Below, piece by piece: positions 7,788 to 15,766 of a stretch of DNA of 64,000 bases. The notes beneath the pieces are model-generated. The model was not told where the DNA came from and searched no databases. It was given only the letters and a program-made list of their open reading frames with translations. The translations under genes were made by a program, and so were the position numbers. This stretch comes from CADEDH01 sp963732695 (GTDB lineage Bacteria; Actinomycetota; Acidimicrobiia; Acidimicrobiales; SZUA-35): NCBI GenBank assembly GCA_963732695.1, contig CAVTAP010000025.1, positions 372,001 through 436,000 of the forward strand. The letters run 5' to 3'. The stretch's first letter is position 1; each line of letters opens with the position of its first letter.

Positions 7788-8546
7788 TCAGCGCCAGGCG
7801 AACACCGGTTGCTCGAACTCGTCCACCCTGGTGGCGGCCCCGTCGAAGGCCACCGCCCGGAACTGATACAGCACGGCGCCGGTGGGAGCGTGGATGAGGT
7901 CGCCACCGACCGGGACCTGGATCACGGGCCGGTCGCTCTCGGGGATCGAGACGAATCGGGGCGAGTCGGCCCGGGTCAGCTCCCGCAGCGAGATCCGGTG
8001 CAGCGACGCCACCTCGGCCGGGTTCCCCACCGGTTCGGCCTCGGGCCCGGCCCAGAACACGAACGGGGTGATCACGTACCCGGATCGGGTCGGGTAGTCG
8101 TCGAGCTGGCCCAGCAGGTGGGCGGCGCCCAGCAGCAGGCCCACCTCTTCCTCCAGCTCCCGTAGCGCCGCCTCCAGCGGGGTCTCGCCGGCGTCGATCC
8201 GGCCGCCGGGGAGGGCCCATTGGCTGGCGTGGGCGTTCAGACGGGAGCCCCGCCGGGTCAGCAGCACGGAGGCGCCACCGGCGGTGCCGTCGACCCTGCC
8301 GGTGAGGGTGGAGGTGTCGACGCCGGGGATGTCGGCGATCAGCGACATGCGGCCGATCTCGAGGGGATCGTCGCCGTGGAGCTCGGCGTCGCTGTCGAGC
8401 ACCACCACGGCCACGGCGGCGTGGCGCCGGCCGTCCAGCTCGTGCCGCTTGACCTCGTGGCGGGCCAGGTTGTCGGCCAGGCGGGCCCGCAGGTCGTCGT
8501 CGTAGGCGACGTCGGCCCCGCCGCGGTCGGTCTCGTCGCCCGCCAT
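7788..8546 (-). CDS. Nudix hydrolase (CoA pyrophosphatase-like)
   Basis: A protein of 252 residues. A complete Nudix box lies at about 114-136 (GGRIDAGE ... RELEEEVGL), matching GX5EX7REUXEEXGU. The preceding SVLLTRRGSRLNAHASQWALP resembles the NudL/CoA-diphosphatase group, which cleaves CoA or nucleoside diphosphate derivatives. It has a 40-residue N-terminal extension and a 90-residue C-terminal region not typical of the minimal fold. It starts one base after the stop of the small upstream membrane protein gene, so the two form an operon. Confidence 0.85.
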   Translation of the reverse strand: MAGDETDRGGADVAYDDDLRARLADNLARHEVKRHELDGRRHAAVAVVVLDSDAELHGDDPLEIGRMSLIADIPGVDTSTLTGRVDGTAGGASVLLTRRGSRLNAHASQWALPGGRIDAGETPLEAALRELEEEVGLLLGAAHLLGQLDDYPTRSGYVITPFVFWAGPEAEPVGNPAEVASLHRISLRELTRADSPRFVSIPESDRPVIQVPVGGDLIHAPTGAVLYQFRAVAFDGAATRVDEFEQPVFAWR

Positions 8547-8547
8547 G

Positions 8548-8781
8548 TCAGCTGCCGGCGGCGGCCCGGCGGTCCCGCCGCACCTGGCGGAGCCGGCCCA
8601 GGATGCGCACGGCGGCCCCGGCCACCAGCACCCACTGCACCACCGTCGGTTTCTTCCTGGTGGCCGCGCCTTCCGGGGGGCGCCGGGCCACCCGGAAGGC
8701 GGCCGCCCCCACCATGGCCATGTCCGACATCAACCCCAACTTGGACGATCGCCGCCCTGCCAGCCTCGACAACAAGCTCAT
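8548..8781 (-). CDS. Small basic membrane protein
   Basis: A protein of 77 residues starting ATG at 8781, with one hydrophobic segment (about 48-60, VVQWVLVAGAAVRIL) between arginine-rich ends. It sits one base ahead of the Nudix gene. No family is recognised. Codon use and coupling suggest a real gene, possibly a membrane anchor or hypothetical protein. Confidence 0.55.
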   Translation of the reverse strand: MSLLSRLAGRRSSKLGLMSDMAMVGAAAFRVARRPPEGAATRKKPTVVQWVLVAGAAVRILGRLRQVRRDRRAAAGS

Positions 8782-8796
8782 ACGCTCCCACCCTAG

Positions 8797-8815
8797 GGGA
8801 ACCCTGCGGGTTCCC
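8797..8815. other. Short hairpin GGGAACCC-TGC-GGGTTCCC
   Basis: An 8-bp perfect inverted repeat with a 3-base loop, located between divergent genes (starts at 8781 and 8868), so it is not an ordinary terminator. A near-identical hairpin overlaps the end of the copA gene at 59067-59083. It could be a regulatory site, a transcript-end element or a small dispersed repeat. Confidence 0.4.
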
Positions 8816-8867
8816 GGAACCCGGCCCCGGCGGCCCCGGCTGGTGGCGTTTGGCTATGGTGGCCCGC

Positions 8868-9359
8868 ATGGCTTCAGGGGATGAGCGGTCGCAGGTTCCG
8901 GAGGGGACGAGCGGGGCCGGACTGCGGATCGGGGTGGTGCGGGCCCGGTGGAACGCCGGCACCGTCGGCCGGCTGGCCGAGGGCGTGGCCCGGGGCCTCG
9001 ACGGCCTGGGCGTCACCGAGCGGGTGGAGTGCTCGGTGCCGGGCAGCTTCGAGATCCCGCTGGCGGCCAAGCTGCTGGCCGCCTCGGGCACGGTCGATGC
9101 CGTGGTCTGCATCGGAGCCGTGATCCGGGGCGAGACCACCCACTACGAGATCGTGTCGGGGGAGTGCGCCCGGGGGGTGCAGCAGGCCCAGCTCGACACC
9201 GGCGTGCCGATCATGTTCGGGGTGCTCACGGTGGAGAACCAGGCCCAGGCGGACGCCCGCAGCCAGCCGGCCGGCGGACACAATGTGGGTCAGGAGGCGG
9301 CCGAAGGGGCAGTGGAGATGGCGCTGCTGGCCCGCAGCCTGCGAGAGCTGAAGGGATGA
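8868..9359 (+). CDS. ribH: 6,7-dimethyl-8-ribityllumazine synthase
   Basis: A protein of 163 residues, the penultimate enzyme of riboflavin biosynthesis. It condenses 5-amino-6-ribitylaminouracil with dihydroxybutanone phosphate. Conserved elements: VRARWNAGTVGRLAEG near the N-terminus, VPGSFEIPLAAK (about 47-58), CIGAVIRGETTHYEIVSGE with the catalytic His, PIMFGVLTVEN, and the late NVGQEAAEGAVEMALL. ATG at 8868 is used; ATG at 8856 is possible. No other riboflavin gene is nearby. The stop overlaps the next start (ATGA), coupling it to an aldehyde dehydrogenase. Confidence 0.92.
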   Translation: MASGDERSQVPEGTSGAGLRIGVVRARWNAGTVGRLAEGVARGLDGLGVTERVECSVPGSFEIPLAAKLLAASGTVDAVVCIGAVIRGETTHYEIVSGECARGVQQAQLDTGVPIMFGVLTVENQAQADARSQPAGGHNVGQEAAEGAVEMALLARSLRELKG

Positions 9360-10792
9360 CGACGATGCGCAACCAACTCCTCATCGGTGGCAAGTGGCTC
9401 GAAGGGGGCGGCGGTGAGCGCTTCGCCGTGCTCGATCCGGCCACGGGCAGCGAGATCACCACCGTGGCCGCCGGCGGCCCGGCCGAGGCCACCGCCGCCT
9501 GCGACGCCGCCGCCGAGGCCCAGCGCTCGTGGGCCGCCACCGCCCCCCGGGTGAAGGCCGAGGTGCTGCGGGCCTGCTGGCAGACCATGGTCGACCACAC
9601 CGACGAGCTGGCCCGGCTGATCACGCTGGAGCACGGCAAGCCCCTGGTCGACTCGACCGGCGAGGTGGCCTACGCCGCGGAGTTCTTCCGCTGGAACGCC
9701 GAGGAGGCGGTGCGGATCCACGGCTCGCTGGGCATGGCCCCGGGCGGCACCAACCGGATCATCGTCCACCATCCGCCGGTGGGCGTGGTGGTGATCGTGA
9801 CCCCGTGGAACTTCCCGGCGGCCATGATCACCCGCAAGCTGGCCCCGGCCCTGGCCGCCGGCAACGCGGTGGTGATCAAGCCGCCCCGGGAGACCCCGCT
9901 CACCGCCCTGCGCATCGCCGAGCTGCTGGAGGAGGCGGGGGTGCCGGCCGGTGTGGTCAACGTGGTGCCCACCACCAGCTCCGGGTCCTGGTTCGACGCC
10001 GCCGTCGATCACCGCTCGGTGCGCATGGTGTCGTTCACCGGGTCCACCGAGATCGGCCGCCAGCTCCTGCGCCGGGCCGCCGACCGGGTGCTCAAGACGG
10101 TCATGGAGCTGGGCGGCAACGCCCCGTTCATCGTGTTCGACGACGCCGACCTCGACGCCGCGGTGGAGGGGGCCATGGTGGCCAAGATGCGCCATTCGGC
10201 CGAGACCTGCACCGCCGCCAACCGCTTCTTCGTGGAGGCCGGGGTGGCGGCCGAGTTCACGGCCAAGCTGGCCGCCGCCATGGGCTCGATGAAGGTCGGC
10301 AGCGGCTTCGACGAGGGCGTCACCTGCGGCCCCATGATCAACGCCCAGGCCATCGAGTCGATCGATTCCCTGGTCCGCCAGGCCGTGGGGGCCGGCGCCA
10401 CCGCCGCCGTTGGCGGCTCCCCGCTCGATCGCCCCGGCTTCTTCTACGCCCCCACCGTGCTGGCCGACGTCGCCCCCGATTCACCCATCACGTCGGAGGA
10501 GATTTTCGGCCCGGTGGCCCCGGTGATCCCCTTCACCGACACCGAGGCCATGATCGCCCAGGCCAACGACACCGAGATGGGCCTGGCCGCCTACGTCTAC
10601 ACCGCCGATCTGGCCCGGGGTTTCCGGGTGAGCGAGCGGCTGGAGTCGGGCATGGTCGGCCTCAACCGGGGCGCGGTGTCCGACCCCGCCGCCCCCTTCG
10701 GCGGCATGAAGCAGTCGGGTCTCGGCCGCGAAGGCGCCAGCGAGGGAATCTACGAGTTCACCGAGACGCAGTACATCGCCACCAATTGGTGA
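9356..10792 (+). CDS. gabD: NAD(P)-dependent succinate-semialdehyde dehydrogenase-type aldehyde dehydrogenase
   Basis: A 478-residue aldehyde dehydrogenase. Catalytic residues are clear: Glu251 in MELGGNAPF and Cys285 in ETCTAANRF. TPWNFPAAMITRKLAPALAAG and SFTGSTEIGRQL form the cofactor site. The C-TAANRF context and the close EEIFGPVAPV ending fit the GabD/succinate-semialdehyde group, which feeds GABA-type carbon into the TCA cycle. ATG at 9356 overlaps the ribH stop by four bases. The last 22 bases, including the stop, are tandemly duplicated. Confidence 0.88.
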   Translation: MTTMRNQLLIGGKWLEGGGGERFAVLDPATGSEITTVAAGGPAEATAACDAAAEAQRSWAATAPRVKAEVLRACWQTMVDHTDELARLITLEHGKPLVDSTGEVAYAAEFFRWNAEEAVRIHGSLGMAPGGTNRIIVHHPPVGVVVIVTPWNFPAAMITRKLAPALAAGNAVVIKPPRETPLTALRIAELLEEAGVPAGVVNVVPTTSSGSWFDAAVDHRSVRMVSFTGSTEIGRQLLRRAADRVLKTVMELGGNAPFIVFDDADLDAAVEGAMVAKMRHSAETCTAANRFFVEAGVAAEFTAKLAAAMGSMKVGSGFDEGVTCGPMINAQAIESIDSLVRQAVGAGATAAVGGSPLDRPGFFYAPTVLADVAPDSPITSEEIFGPVAPVIPFTDTEAMIAQANDTEMGLAAYVYTADLARGFRVSERLESGMVGLNRGAVSDPAAPFGGMKQSGLGREGASEGIYEFTETQYIATNW

Positions 10793-10815
10793 GGTACATC
10801 GCCACCAAGTGGTGA
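10771..10815 (+). repeat. 22-bp tandem duplication spanning the dehydrogenase stop codon
   Basis: Bases 10771-10792 (the last codons plus TGA) recur at 10794-10815 with one mismatch (AATTGG against AAGTGG) and a single G between copies. The second copy lies outside the coding sequence and abuts the stop of the convergent gene. It is a recent-looking slippage or repair duplication. Confidence 0.9.
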
Positions 10816-11085
10816 TCAGGCCTTGTCGCCACCCCGGGCCATCTTGACCTTCAGGTAGTCGTCCAGGGCCCGGCGGTGGCCGTTGGCGCCCGTGCCGAGC
10901 AGGCCACCGGTGCGGGCCTTGTGCACCGCGTTCTCCAGGTCGCCCAGCATCTCCGACAGGTCGTCCTCCGGGGTGGCGTCCATCAGCGTCTGGTACGCCT
11001 GCTCGATCGGAGCCAAGGCCTCCCGGGCCTGGGCGTACTCCTTCTCCAGCTCCCTGCGGGCCTTGGCCAGCTCGTCATCGCTCAT
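10816..11085 (-). CDS. Small acidic coiled-coil protein
   Basis: A protein of 89 residues with a heptad-like helical region (about 3-60, rich in Glu, Lys, Ala and Leu) and a Gly-rich break before a basic tail. No domain is recognised. It starts ATG at 11085 behind a GGGAG-like sequence and is convergent with the dehydrogenase gene, sharing the boundary at 10815/10816. Probably a soluble, dimerising hypothetical protein. Confidence 0.6.
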   Translation of the reverse strand: MSDDELAKARRELEKEYAQAREALAPIEQAYQTLMDATPEDDLSEMLGDLENAVHKARTGGLLGTGANGHRRALDDYLKVKMARGGDKA

Positions 11086-11120
11086 GCCGGGAGGCTACCC
11101 CCTCAGACCCTGGCCCAAGG

Positions 11121-11177
11121 GTCCCCGGCGGGGACGGGAGCCCTTCGGGTTCCTTTGAGTTTCGCCTGCGGCGAAAC
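11121..11177. other. Pair of short hairpins in a divergent promoter region
   Basis: GTCCCC-GGC-GGGGAC (11121-11135) is followed by GTTTCGCC-TGC-GGCGAAAC (11159-11177). Both are perfect stems with 3-base loops, between genes that diverge from 11085 and 11193. A similar pairing of a GTCCCC hairpin and a GTTCGCC element recurs at 51361-51395, and a GTTCCGCC hairpin at 32516. Confidence 0.45.
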
Positions 11178-11192
11178 GTCTAGGGTTCGGAC

Positions 11193-12443
11193 ATGGGTGC
11201 CGGAGACGAGGGCAGGGGTGAGGGTGCCGGTGAGGGCGGCGACACCGGATTCCCCCATCTCACGATCGTGCTGCTGGGTCTGGTCACGATTTCGGCCTAC
11301 GGCGCCTGGTACTACGCCTTCGGCGTGCTGCTGGACCCGATCCTGGTCGACACCGGCTGGCCCGAGGCCGGCCTCACCGCCACGTTCTCCGCCTCGGCCG
11401 CCTGCGGGGCCCTGGCCGCCCTGCCCGCAGGCCGCCTGATCGACCGGCGGGGGAGCCGATTGGCCTTCCTGGCCGCCGCCGGGCTGTCGGCCCTCGGGCT
11501 GGGGCTGGCCTCCGTCGCCCCCTCGCTCCCGGTGTTCGTGGTGGGGGCCGTGCTGGGCGGGGCGTCGCTCCAGTCGCTCGGCTTCTACCACATCACCCAG
11601 GCCACGGCGGTACGGGCCGCCCCCCACCGGCCGGCGGTGGCGATCGCCCGCCTCACGATCTACGGCGCCTTCTCCAGCACCGTCTACCTGCCGCTGGCCG
11701 CCTACCTGGAACAGCGGATCGGGTGGCGGGCCACCATGCGGGTGCTGGAAGCGGGCACGGTCACGGTGCTGCTGGTGGCGGCGGTGGTGATCCGGGACCG
11801 GCCCGATCCGGGCCGGGTGCGGGCGCCGCTGCAGTTGGGCCTGGTGCTGCGGTCGCTCCCGGCCCGTCGGTTCCTGGTGGCCTCGGCCCTGATCGGCCTG
11901 GGGGTGGGCACGATCCTGGTGTACCAGGTGCCGCTGATGACGTCGGCCGGCCTGCCGGTGGCCACCGCCGCCTGGATGGCCGGCGCCCGGGGGGTGGCCC
12001 AGGTCAGCGGGCGGATCCCGGTCGCCCGCATCGTGGCCCGGCTCGGGGCTCGGGGGTCGATCCAGCTCGCTTACATCGCCATCACCCTGGGCGTGGGGGT
12101 GCTGATCCTGGCCGGGCGGGTGTGGGTGGCCCTGGTCTACGTCGCCGTTGCCGGGTTCGGGATCGGGGCCACGTCGCCCCTCCAGGGGATCTACGCCGAC
12201 GAGCTGTTCGAACGGGATCAGCTGGGCGCGGCCATGGGGGTGCTGGGCATGGGGTTCGGCCTGGCCGGGGCGCTGGGGCCCACGCTGGTGGGCCTGCTCA
12301 CCGACCTGGCCGGTAGCCGCTGGTGGGGCGTGGCCATCGCCGTGGTGGCCGGGGCCGGCGCCGTGTTCCAGATGCGCCCGATCCCGCAGTCGGTGCTCGA
12401 CGCCGACCGGGCCAAGGGCCGCTCCATACGCGACACGGTATGA
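11193..12443 (+). CDS. MFS transporter
   Basis: A 416-residue major facilitator carrier with about twelve hydrophobic helices. A short hydrophilic N-terminus rich in Gly/Glu leads into LTIVLLGLVTISAYGAWYYA. The loop LIDRRGSRLAFLAA is the A-like motif between the second and third helices, and the second half carries ARLGARGSIQLAY. It belongs to the general monocarboxylate-like/UMF family; substrate unknown. It is convergent with the aminotransferase gene, across a long palindrome that begins inside its last codons. Confidence 0.85.
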   Translation: MGAGDEGRGEGAGEGGDTGFPHLTIVLLGLVTISAYGAWYYAFGVLLDPILVDTGWPEAGLTATFSASAACGALAALPAGRLIDRRGSRLAFLAAAGLSALGLGLASVAPSLPVFVVGAVLGGASLQSLGFYHITQATAVRAAPHRPAVAIARLTIYGAFSSTVYLPLAAYLEQRIGWRATMRVLEAGTVTVLLVAAVVIRDRPDPGRVRAPLQLGLVLRSLPARRFLVASALIGLGVGTILVYQVPLMTSAGLPVATAAWMAGARGVAQVSGRIPVARIVARLGARGSIQLAYIAITLGVGVLILAGRVWVALVYVAVAGFGIGATSPLQGIYADELFERDQLGAAMGVLGMGFGLAGALGPTLVGLLTDLAGSRWWGVAIAVVAGAGAVFQMRPIPQSVLDADRAKGRSIRDTV

Positions 12444-12503
12444 ACCGGTGACGCGATGTGAGCGCTCAGCGCACAGTCCGTGACACGGCTCGAACCGTGT
12501 CGC
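12430..12503. repeat. Long imperfect palindrome centred on GCGCTCAGCGC (convergent junction)
   Basis: Outer arms GCGACACGGT (12430-12439) and ACCGTGTCGC (12494-12503) flank a symmetric interior whose exact centre is GCGCTCAGCGC (12462-12472). A nested stem TCCGTGACACGG / CCGTGTCGCGGA (12477-12506) can also form. It spans the end of the MFS gene and the gap to the convergent aminotransferase gene, so it can serve as a bidirectional terminator. Two other junctions carry the same core (15699-15745 and 25162-25202). Confidence 0.65.
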
Positions 12504-12516
12504 GGACCGAGCGGCG

Positions 12517-13725
12517 TCAGGCGAAGGCGTCGATGAGGCGCTGGCCGGCGTCGGCCAGCATGGCGTCGTTCTTGGCGAAACAGAACCGGATCAGGGTCCG
12601 GCCGTCCCTGGCGTCGGTGTAGAACACCGAGCTGGGCACGGCCACCACGCCGGCCCGGTGGGGGAGGGCGAGGCAGAAGCCGACGGAGTCGGCCGGGAGG
12701 TCGCCGCCCCGGCGCTCGACGACGGGGGTGATGTCGGCCGTGGTGAAGTAGGTGCCCTCGGGCGGGTGGACCCGGAAGCCGGCCCGATCCAGGTAGCCGC
12801 CGAGCAGGTCCCGCTTGGCCTGGAGGTCGGCGGCGAACCGGGTGAAGTAGCTGTCGCCCAGGCGGAGGCCGGCGGCGATGGCCGGCTGGAACGGGGCCCC
12901 GTTGACGAACGTGAGGAACTGCTTGGCCGTGCGCACCGCCGCCACCAGCGGGGCCGGCCCGCAGGCCCAGCCGATCTTCCAGCCGGTGCAGGAGAACGTC
13001 TTACCCCCCGACGACACGGTGAGGGTGCGCTCGGCCATCCCGGGGAAGGCGGCCAGCGGGTGATGGGTGTGGCCCTCGAACACCAGGTGCTCGTAGACCT
13101 CATCGGTCACGGCCAGCACGTCGTGCTCCAGGCACAGCTCGGCCACCAGGGCCAGCTCCTCCCGGGTGAAGACCTTGCCCGTGGGGTTGTGCGGCGTGTT
13201 CAGCAGGATCAGGCGGGTCTTGGGGCTGAAGGCCCGACGCAGCTCGTCGGGGTCGAACCCGAACCCCTCGCCCCCGCCCCGCCCCGGGGCCAGCAGCACC
13301 GGGCGGGCCTTCGCCCCGGCCAGGGCGATCCCGGCGCCGTAGGAGTCGTACAGGGGGTCGAACACCACCACCTCGTCGCCCGTCTCGCACAGCCCGAGCA
13401 ATGCGGCGGCCAGGGCCTCGGTGGCCCCCGCCGTGATCAGCACCTCGGTCCCGGGGTCCACCTCGATGCCCCAGAAGCGCTGCTGGTGCTCGGCCACCGC
13501 CCGGCGCAGGTCCTCGATCCCGGGGCCCGGCGGGTACTGGTTCTGGCCGCCCCGGATGGCGGCCACCGCGGCGTCCATCACCTCGGGCGGGCCGTCGTGG
13601 TCGGGGAAGCCCTGGCCCAGGTTGAGGGCACCCGTCTGCACAGCCAGAGCCGACATCTCGGCGAAGATCGTGGTGCCGAAGCCCTGGAGCCGGCTGGTCA
13701 GATAGGGGGCGCGAGACACCCCCAC
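12517..13725 (-). CDS. Class I PLP aminotransferase (DapC/kynurenine-aminotransferase-like)
   Basis: A protein of 402 residues in fold type I. The PLP lysine is Lys242 in SSGGKTFSCTGWKIGW; NTPHNPTGKVF (about 176-186) and VTDEVYEHLVF with the PLP-ring Asp are present, as is the LNLGQGFPDHDGPPEV substrate-loop opening. Actinobacterial homologues of this subgroup include N-succinyldiaminopimelate aminotransferase (lysine biosynthesis); kynurenine/methionine aminotransferases look alike. Sequence alone does not separate these. It is the single gene between a convergent and a divergent neighbour. Confidence 0.88.
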   Translation of the reverse strand: MGVSRAPYLTSRLQGFGTTIFAEMSALAVQTGALNLGQGFPDHDGPPEVMDAAVAAIRGGQNQYPPGPGIEDLRRAVAEHQQRFWGIEVDPGTEVLITAGATEALAAALLGLCETGDEVVVFDPLYDSYGAGIALAGAKARPVLLAPGRGGGEGFGFDPDELRRAFSPKTRLILLNTPHNPTGKVFTREELALVAELCLEHDVLAVTDEVYEHLVFEGHTHHPLAAFPGMAERTLTVSSGGKTFSCTGWKIGWACGPAPLVAAVRTAKQFLTFVNGAPFQPAIAAGLRLGDSYFTRFAADLQAKRDLLGGYLDRAGFRVHPPEGTYFTTADITPVVERRGGDLPADSVGFCLALPHRAGVVAVPSSVFYTDARDGRTLIRFCFAKNDAMLADAGQRLIDAFA

Positions 13726-13826
13726 ACCCTACGTGGAACCTGCAGCGGCTACATTCGGGCCGGTTGCGGGCAGAGTGTGGTAGCGAACGGGCCCGCCCGG
13801 GCCCGACGAACAGGGGGCGAGATCCC

Positions 13827-14798
13827 ATGGCAGCAGACGGTGCCTTCGTCCGCGATGAGAGCTACATCACCACCCGGATCACGGCCGACGGGGCCGACGG
13901 GTATCCGGTGGAGGCCGGCCGGTACCGGTTGGTCGCCGCCCGGGCCTGCCCGTGGGCCAATCGGGCCATGATCGTGCGCCGGCTCCTCGGCCTGGAGCCG
14001 GTGATCTCCCTCGGGGTGCCGGGCCCCCTCCACGACGAGCGGAGCTGGCGGTTCCACCTCGATCCCGGCAACGTCGACCCCGTGCTCGGGATCGAGTGGC
14101 TGCGCGACGCCTACGAGAAGCGGTTCCCCGGGTACCCCAAGGGGATCACGGTGCCGGCCCTGGTGGAGGAGAGCACGGGCGAGGTCGTCACCAACGACTA
14201 CGCACAGCTCACCCTCGATCTGTCCACCGAGTGGCGGGCCCACCACCGCCCCGGCGCCCCCGATCTCTATCCCGAGCACCAGCGGGCCGAGTTGGACGAG
14301 CTGATGGACGAGATCTACCGGGATCTCAACAACGGGGTCTACCGGGCCGGCTTCGCCAGCGATCAGGGCGCCTACCAGGAGGCGTACAGCGCCGTGTTCA
14401 GCCAGCTCGACCGGCTGTCGGACCGGCTGTCGCGCCGGCGCTACCTGATGGGCGACTCGATCACCGAGGCCGACGTGCGCCTGTGGGTCACGCTCGTGCG
14501 GTTCGACGCCGCCTACCACGGCCACTTCAAGTGCAATCGCCAGAAGCTCACCGAGATGCCGGTGCTGTGGGCCTACGCCCGGGACCTGTTCCAGACCCCC
14601 GGCTTCGGCGACACCATCGACTTCGGCCAGATCAAGGAGCACTACTACGGTGTCCACCGGACCATCAACCCCACCGGGATCGTGCCGGTGGGGCCCGATG
14701 TGTCCAACTGGACCAGCCAGCACGACCGGGAGGAGCTGGGAGGCTCTCCCTGGGGTGGCGGCACCCCGCCCGGCCCTCCCCCCGAGGGCGAGGGCTGA
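13827..14798 (+). CDS. Xi-class glutathionyl/mycothiolyl-hydroquinone reductase
   Basis: A protein of 323 residues from ATG 13827 (AGGGGG upstream). The N-terminal thioredoxin-like half carries the Xi-class active site CPWAN with Cys41 in RACPWANR; the C-terminal all-helical half has LMGDSITEADVRLWVTLVRFD. Family members remove a thiol adduct from quinones (E. coli YqjG type). Actinobacteria normally use mycothiol, so the natural thiol may differ from glutathione; this is inference. The C-terminus has a Gly/Pro-rich tail that is not conserved. The next gene, an FAH-family hydrolase, follows by 71 bases and may act in the same aromatic pathway. Confidence 0.88.
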   Translation: MAADGAFVRDESYITTRITADGADGYPVEAGRYRLVAARACPWANRAMIVRRLLGLEPVISLGVPGPLHDERSWRFHLDPGNVDPVLGIEWLRDAYEKRFPGYPKGITVPALVEESTGEVVTNDYAQLTLDLSTEWRAHHRPGAPDLYPEHQRAELDELMDEIYRDLNNGVYRAGFASDQGAYQEAYSAVFSQLDRLSDRLSRRRYLMGDSITEADVRLWVTLVRFDAAYHGHFKCNRQKLTEMPVLWAYARDLFQTPGFGDTIDFGQIKEHYYGVHRTINPTGIVPVGPDVSNWTSQHDREELGGSPWGGGTPPGPPPEGEG

Positions 14799-14869
14799 GC
14801 GCCCGGCCTGATCCCCCTATGCCCGCCATTCCCCATCGAGACAAGCGAAGAAAGGCCAGCGAAGCACAC

Positions 14870-15679
14870 ATGAGATTCCTCGGGTTCCGCCACGACGGGC
14901 AGTCCTGCATCGGGGTCGTGGCCAACGACCAGGTCACCAGGCTCTGCACCATCGACGAGTTCTACGCCGACACCGCCCGGTGGTTGGCCACCGCCCCGTC
15001 GGGCGCCTCCGTGCCACTGGCCGGCATCGAGCAGGTGCCGCCGGTGCCCACCACGTCGAAGATCCTGTGCCTCGGGCTCAACTACGCCGCCCACGTGGCC
15101 GAGACGGGCCGGGACCGGCCCGAGGCCCCCAACGTGTTCGCCCGCTGGTACTCCCAGCTGTCGTGCGACGGCGATCAGGTGCCGGTGCCGTCGGGCGAGC
15201 CGGGGCTCGACTGGGAGTGCGAGCTGGGCGTGATCGTCGGGTCCCACCTGGTCGACACCCCCCAGGACCAGGCCATGGCCGGCGTGCTCGGCTACACGTG
15301 CTTCAACGACATCAGCGCCCGCAAGTACCAGCGGGCCACCGGGCAGTGGGCCCTGGGCAAGAACCCCGACAAGTCCGGGCCCATCGGGCCGGTGGTGGTG
15401 ACGGCCGACGAGTACGGCGACCCCTACGGCAAGGCCATCATGACCCGGGTCAACGGCGAGACCATGCAGTCGTCGACCACCGACTGCATGCTGTTCAAGA
15501 TCGACGAGGTCATCGCCTACGCCACCCAGTGCCTGTCGCTGGTGCCGGGCGACGTGATCGCAACCGGCACCCCCGAGGGCGTGGGCGGGGCCCGCAAGCC
15601 GCCGGTGTGGATGCACCCCGGCGACACCTGCGAGGTCGAGATCGAAGGCATCGGCATCCTCACCAGCCGCATCGTCTGA
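14870..15679 (+). CDS. Fumarylacetoacetate hydrolase (FAH) family protein
   Basis: A protein of 269 residues with the FAH catalytic fold. Metal ligands are the two glutamates of DWECELGVIVG and the Asp of CFNDISARKYQ; GDVIATGTPEGVG is the typical C-terminal motif. Members hydrolyse or decarboxylate C-C bonds in beta-keto acids from aromatic degradation. KILCLGLNYAAHVAETGR marks the start of the core after a 60-residue N-terminal lid. It has no close homology to the second FAH protein at 35360 beyond the fold. It follows the quinone reductase gene on the same strand. Confidence 0.88.
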   Translation: MRFLGFRHDGQSCIGVVANDQVTRLCTIDEFYADTARWLATAPSGASVPLAGIEQVPPVPTTSKILCLGLNYAAHVAETGRDRPEAPNVFARWYSQLSCDGDQVPVPSGEPGLDWECELGVIVGSHLVDTPQDQAMAGVLGYTCFNDISARKYQRATGQWALGKNPDKSGPIGPVVVTADEYGDPYGKAIMTRVNGETMQSSTTDCMLFKIDEVIAYATQCLSLVPGDVIATGTPEGVGGARKPPVWMHPGDTCEVEIEGIGILTSRIV

Positions 15680-15698
15680 CGGCGGCGTCGTCCCGGGA

Positions 15699-15745
15699 TT
15701 CTGGCGCGTCTGGACAGCGCTGAGCGCAGTTCAGACGCGCCAGAA
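15699..15745. repeat. Palindrome with GCGCTGAGCGC core (convergent junction)
   Basis: A perfect 14-bp stem, TTCTGGCGCGTCTG (15699-15712) with its complement at 15732-15745, around a 19-base centre that itself contains GCGCTGAGCGC (15717-15727). It lies 19 bases after the FAH stop and 21 bases before the stop of the convergent gene, as expected for a bidirectional terminator. Confidence 0.75.
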
Positions 15746-15766
15746 CAGTGGCCAGGCGGGCCGTGG

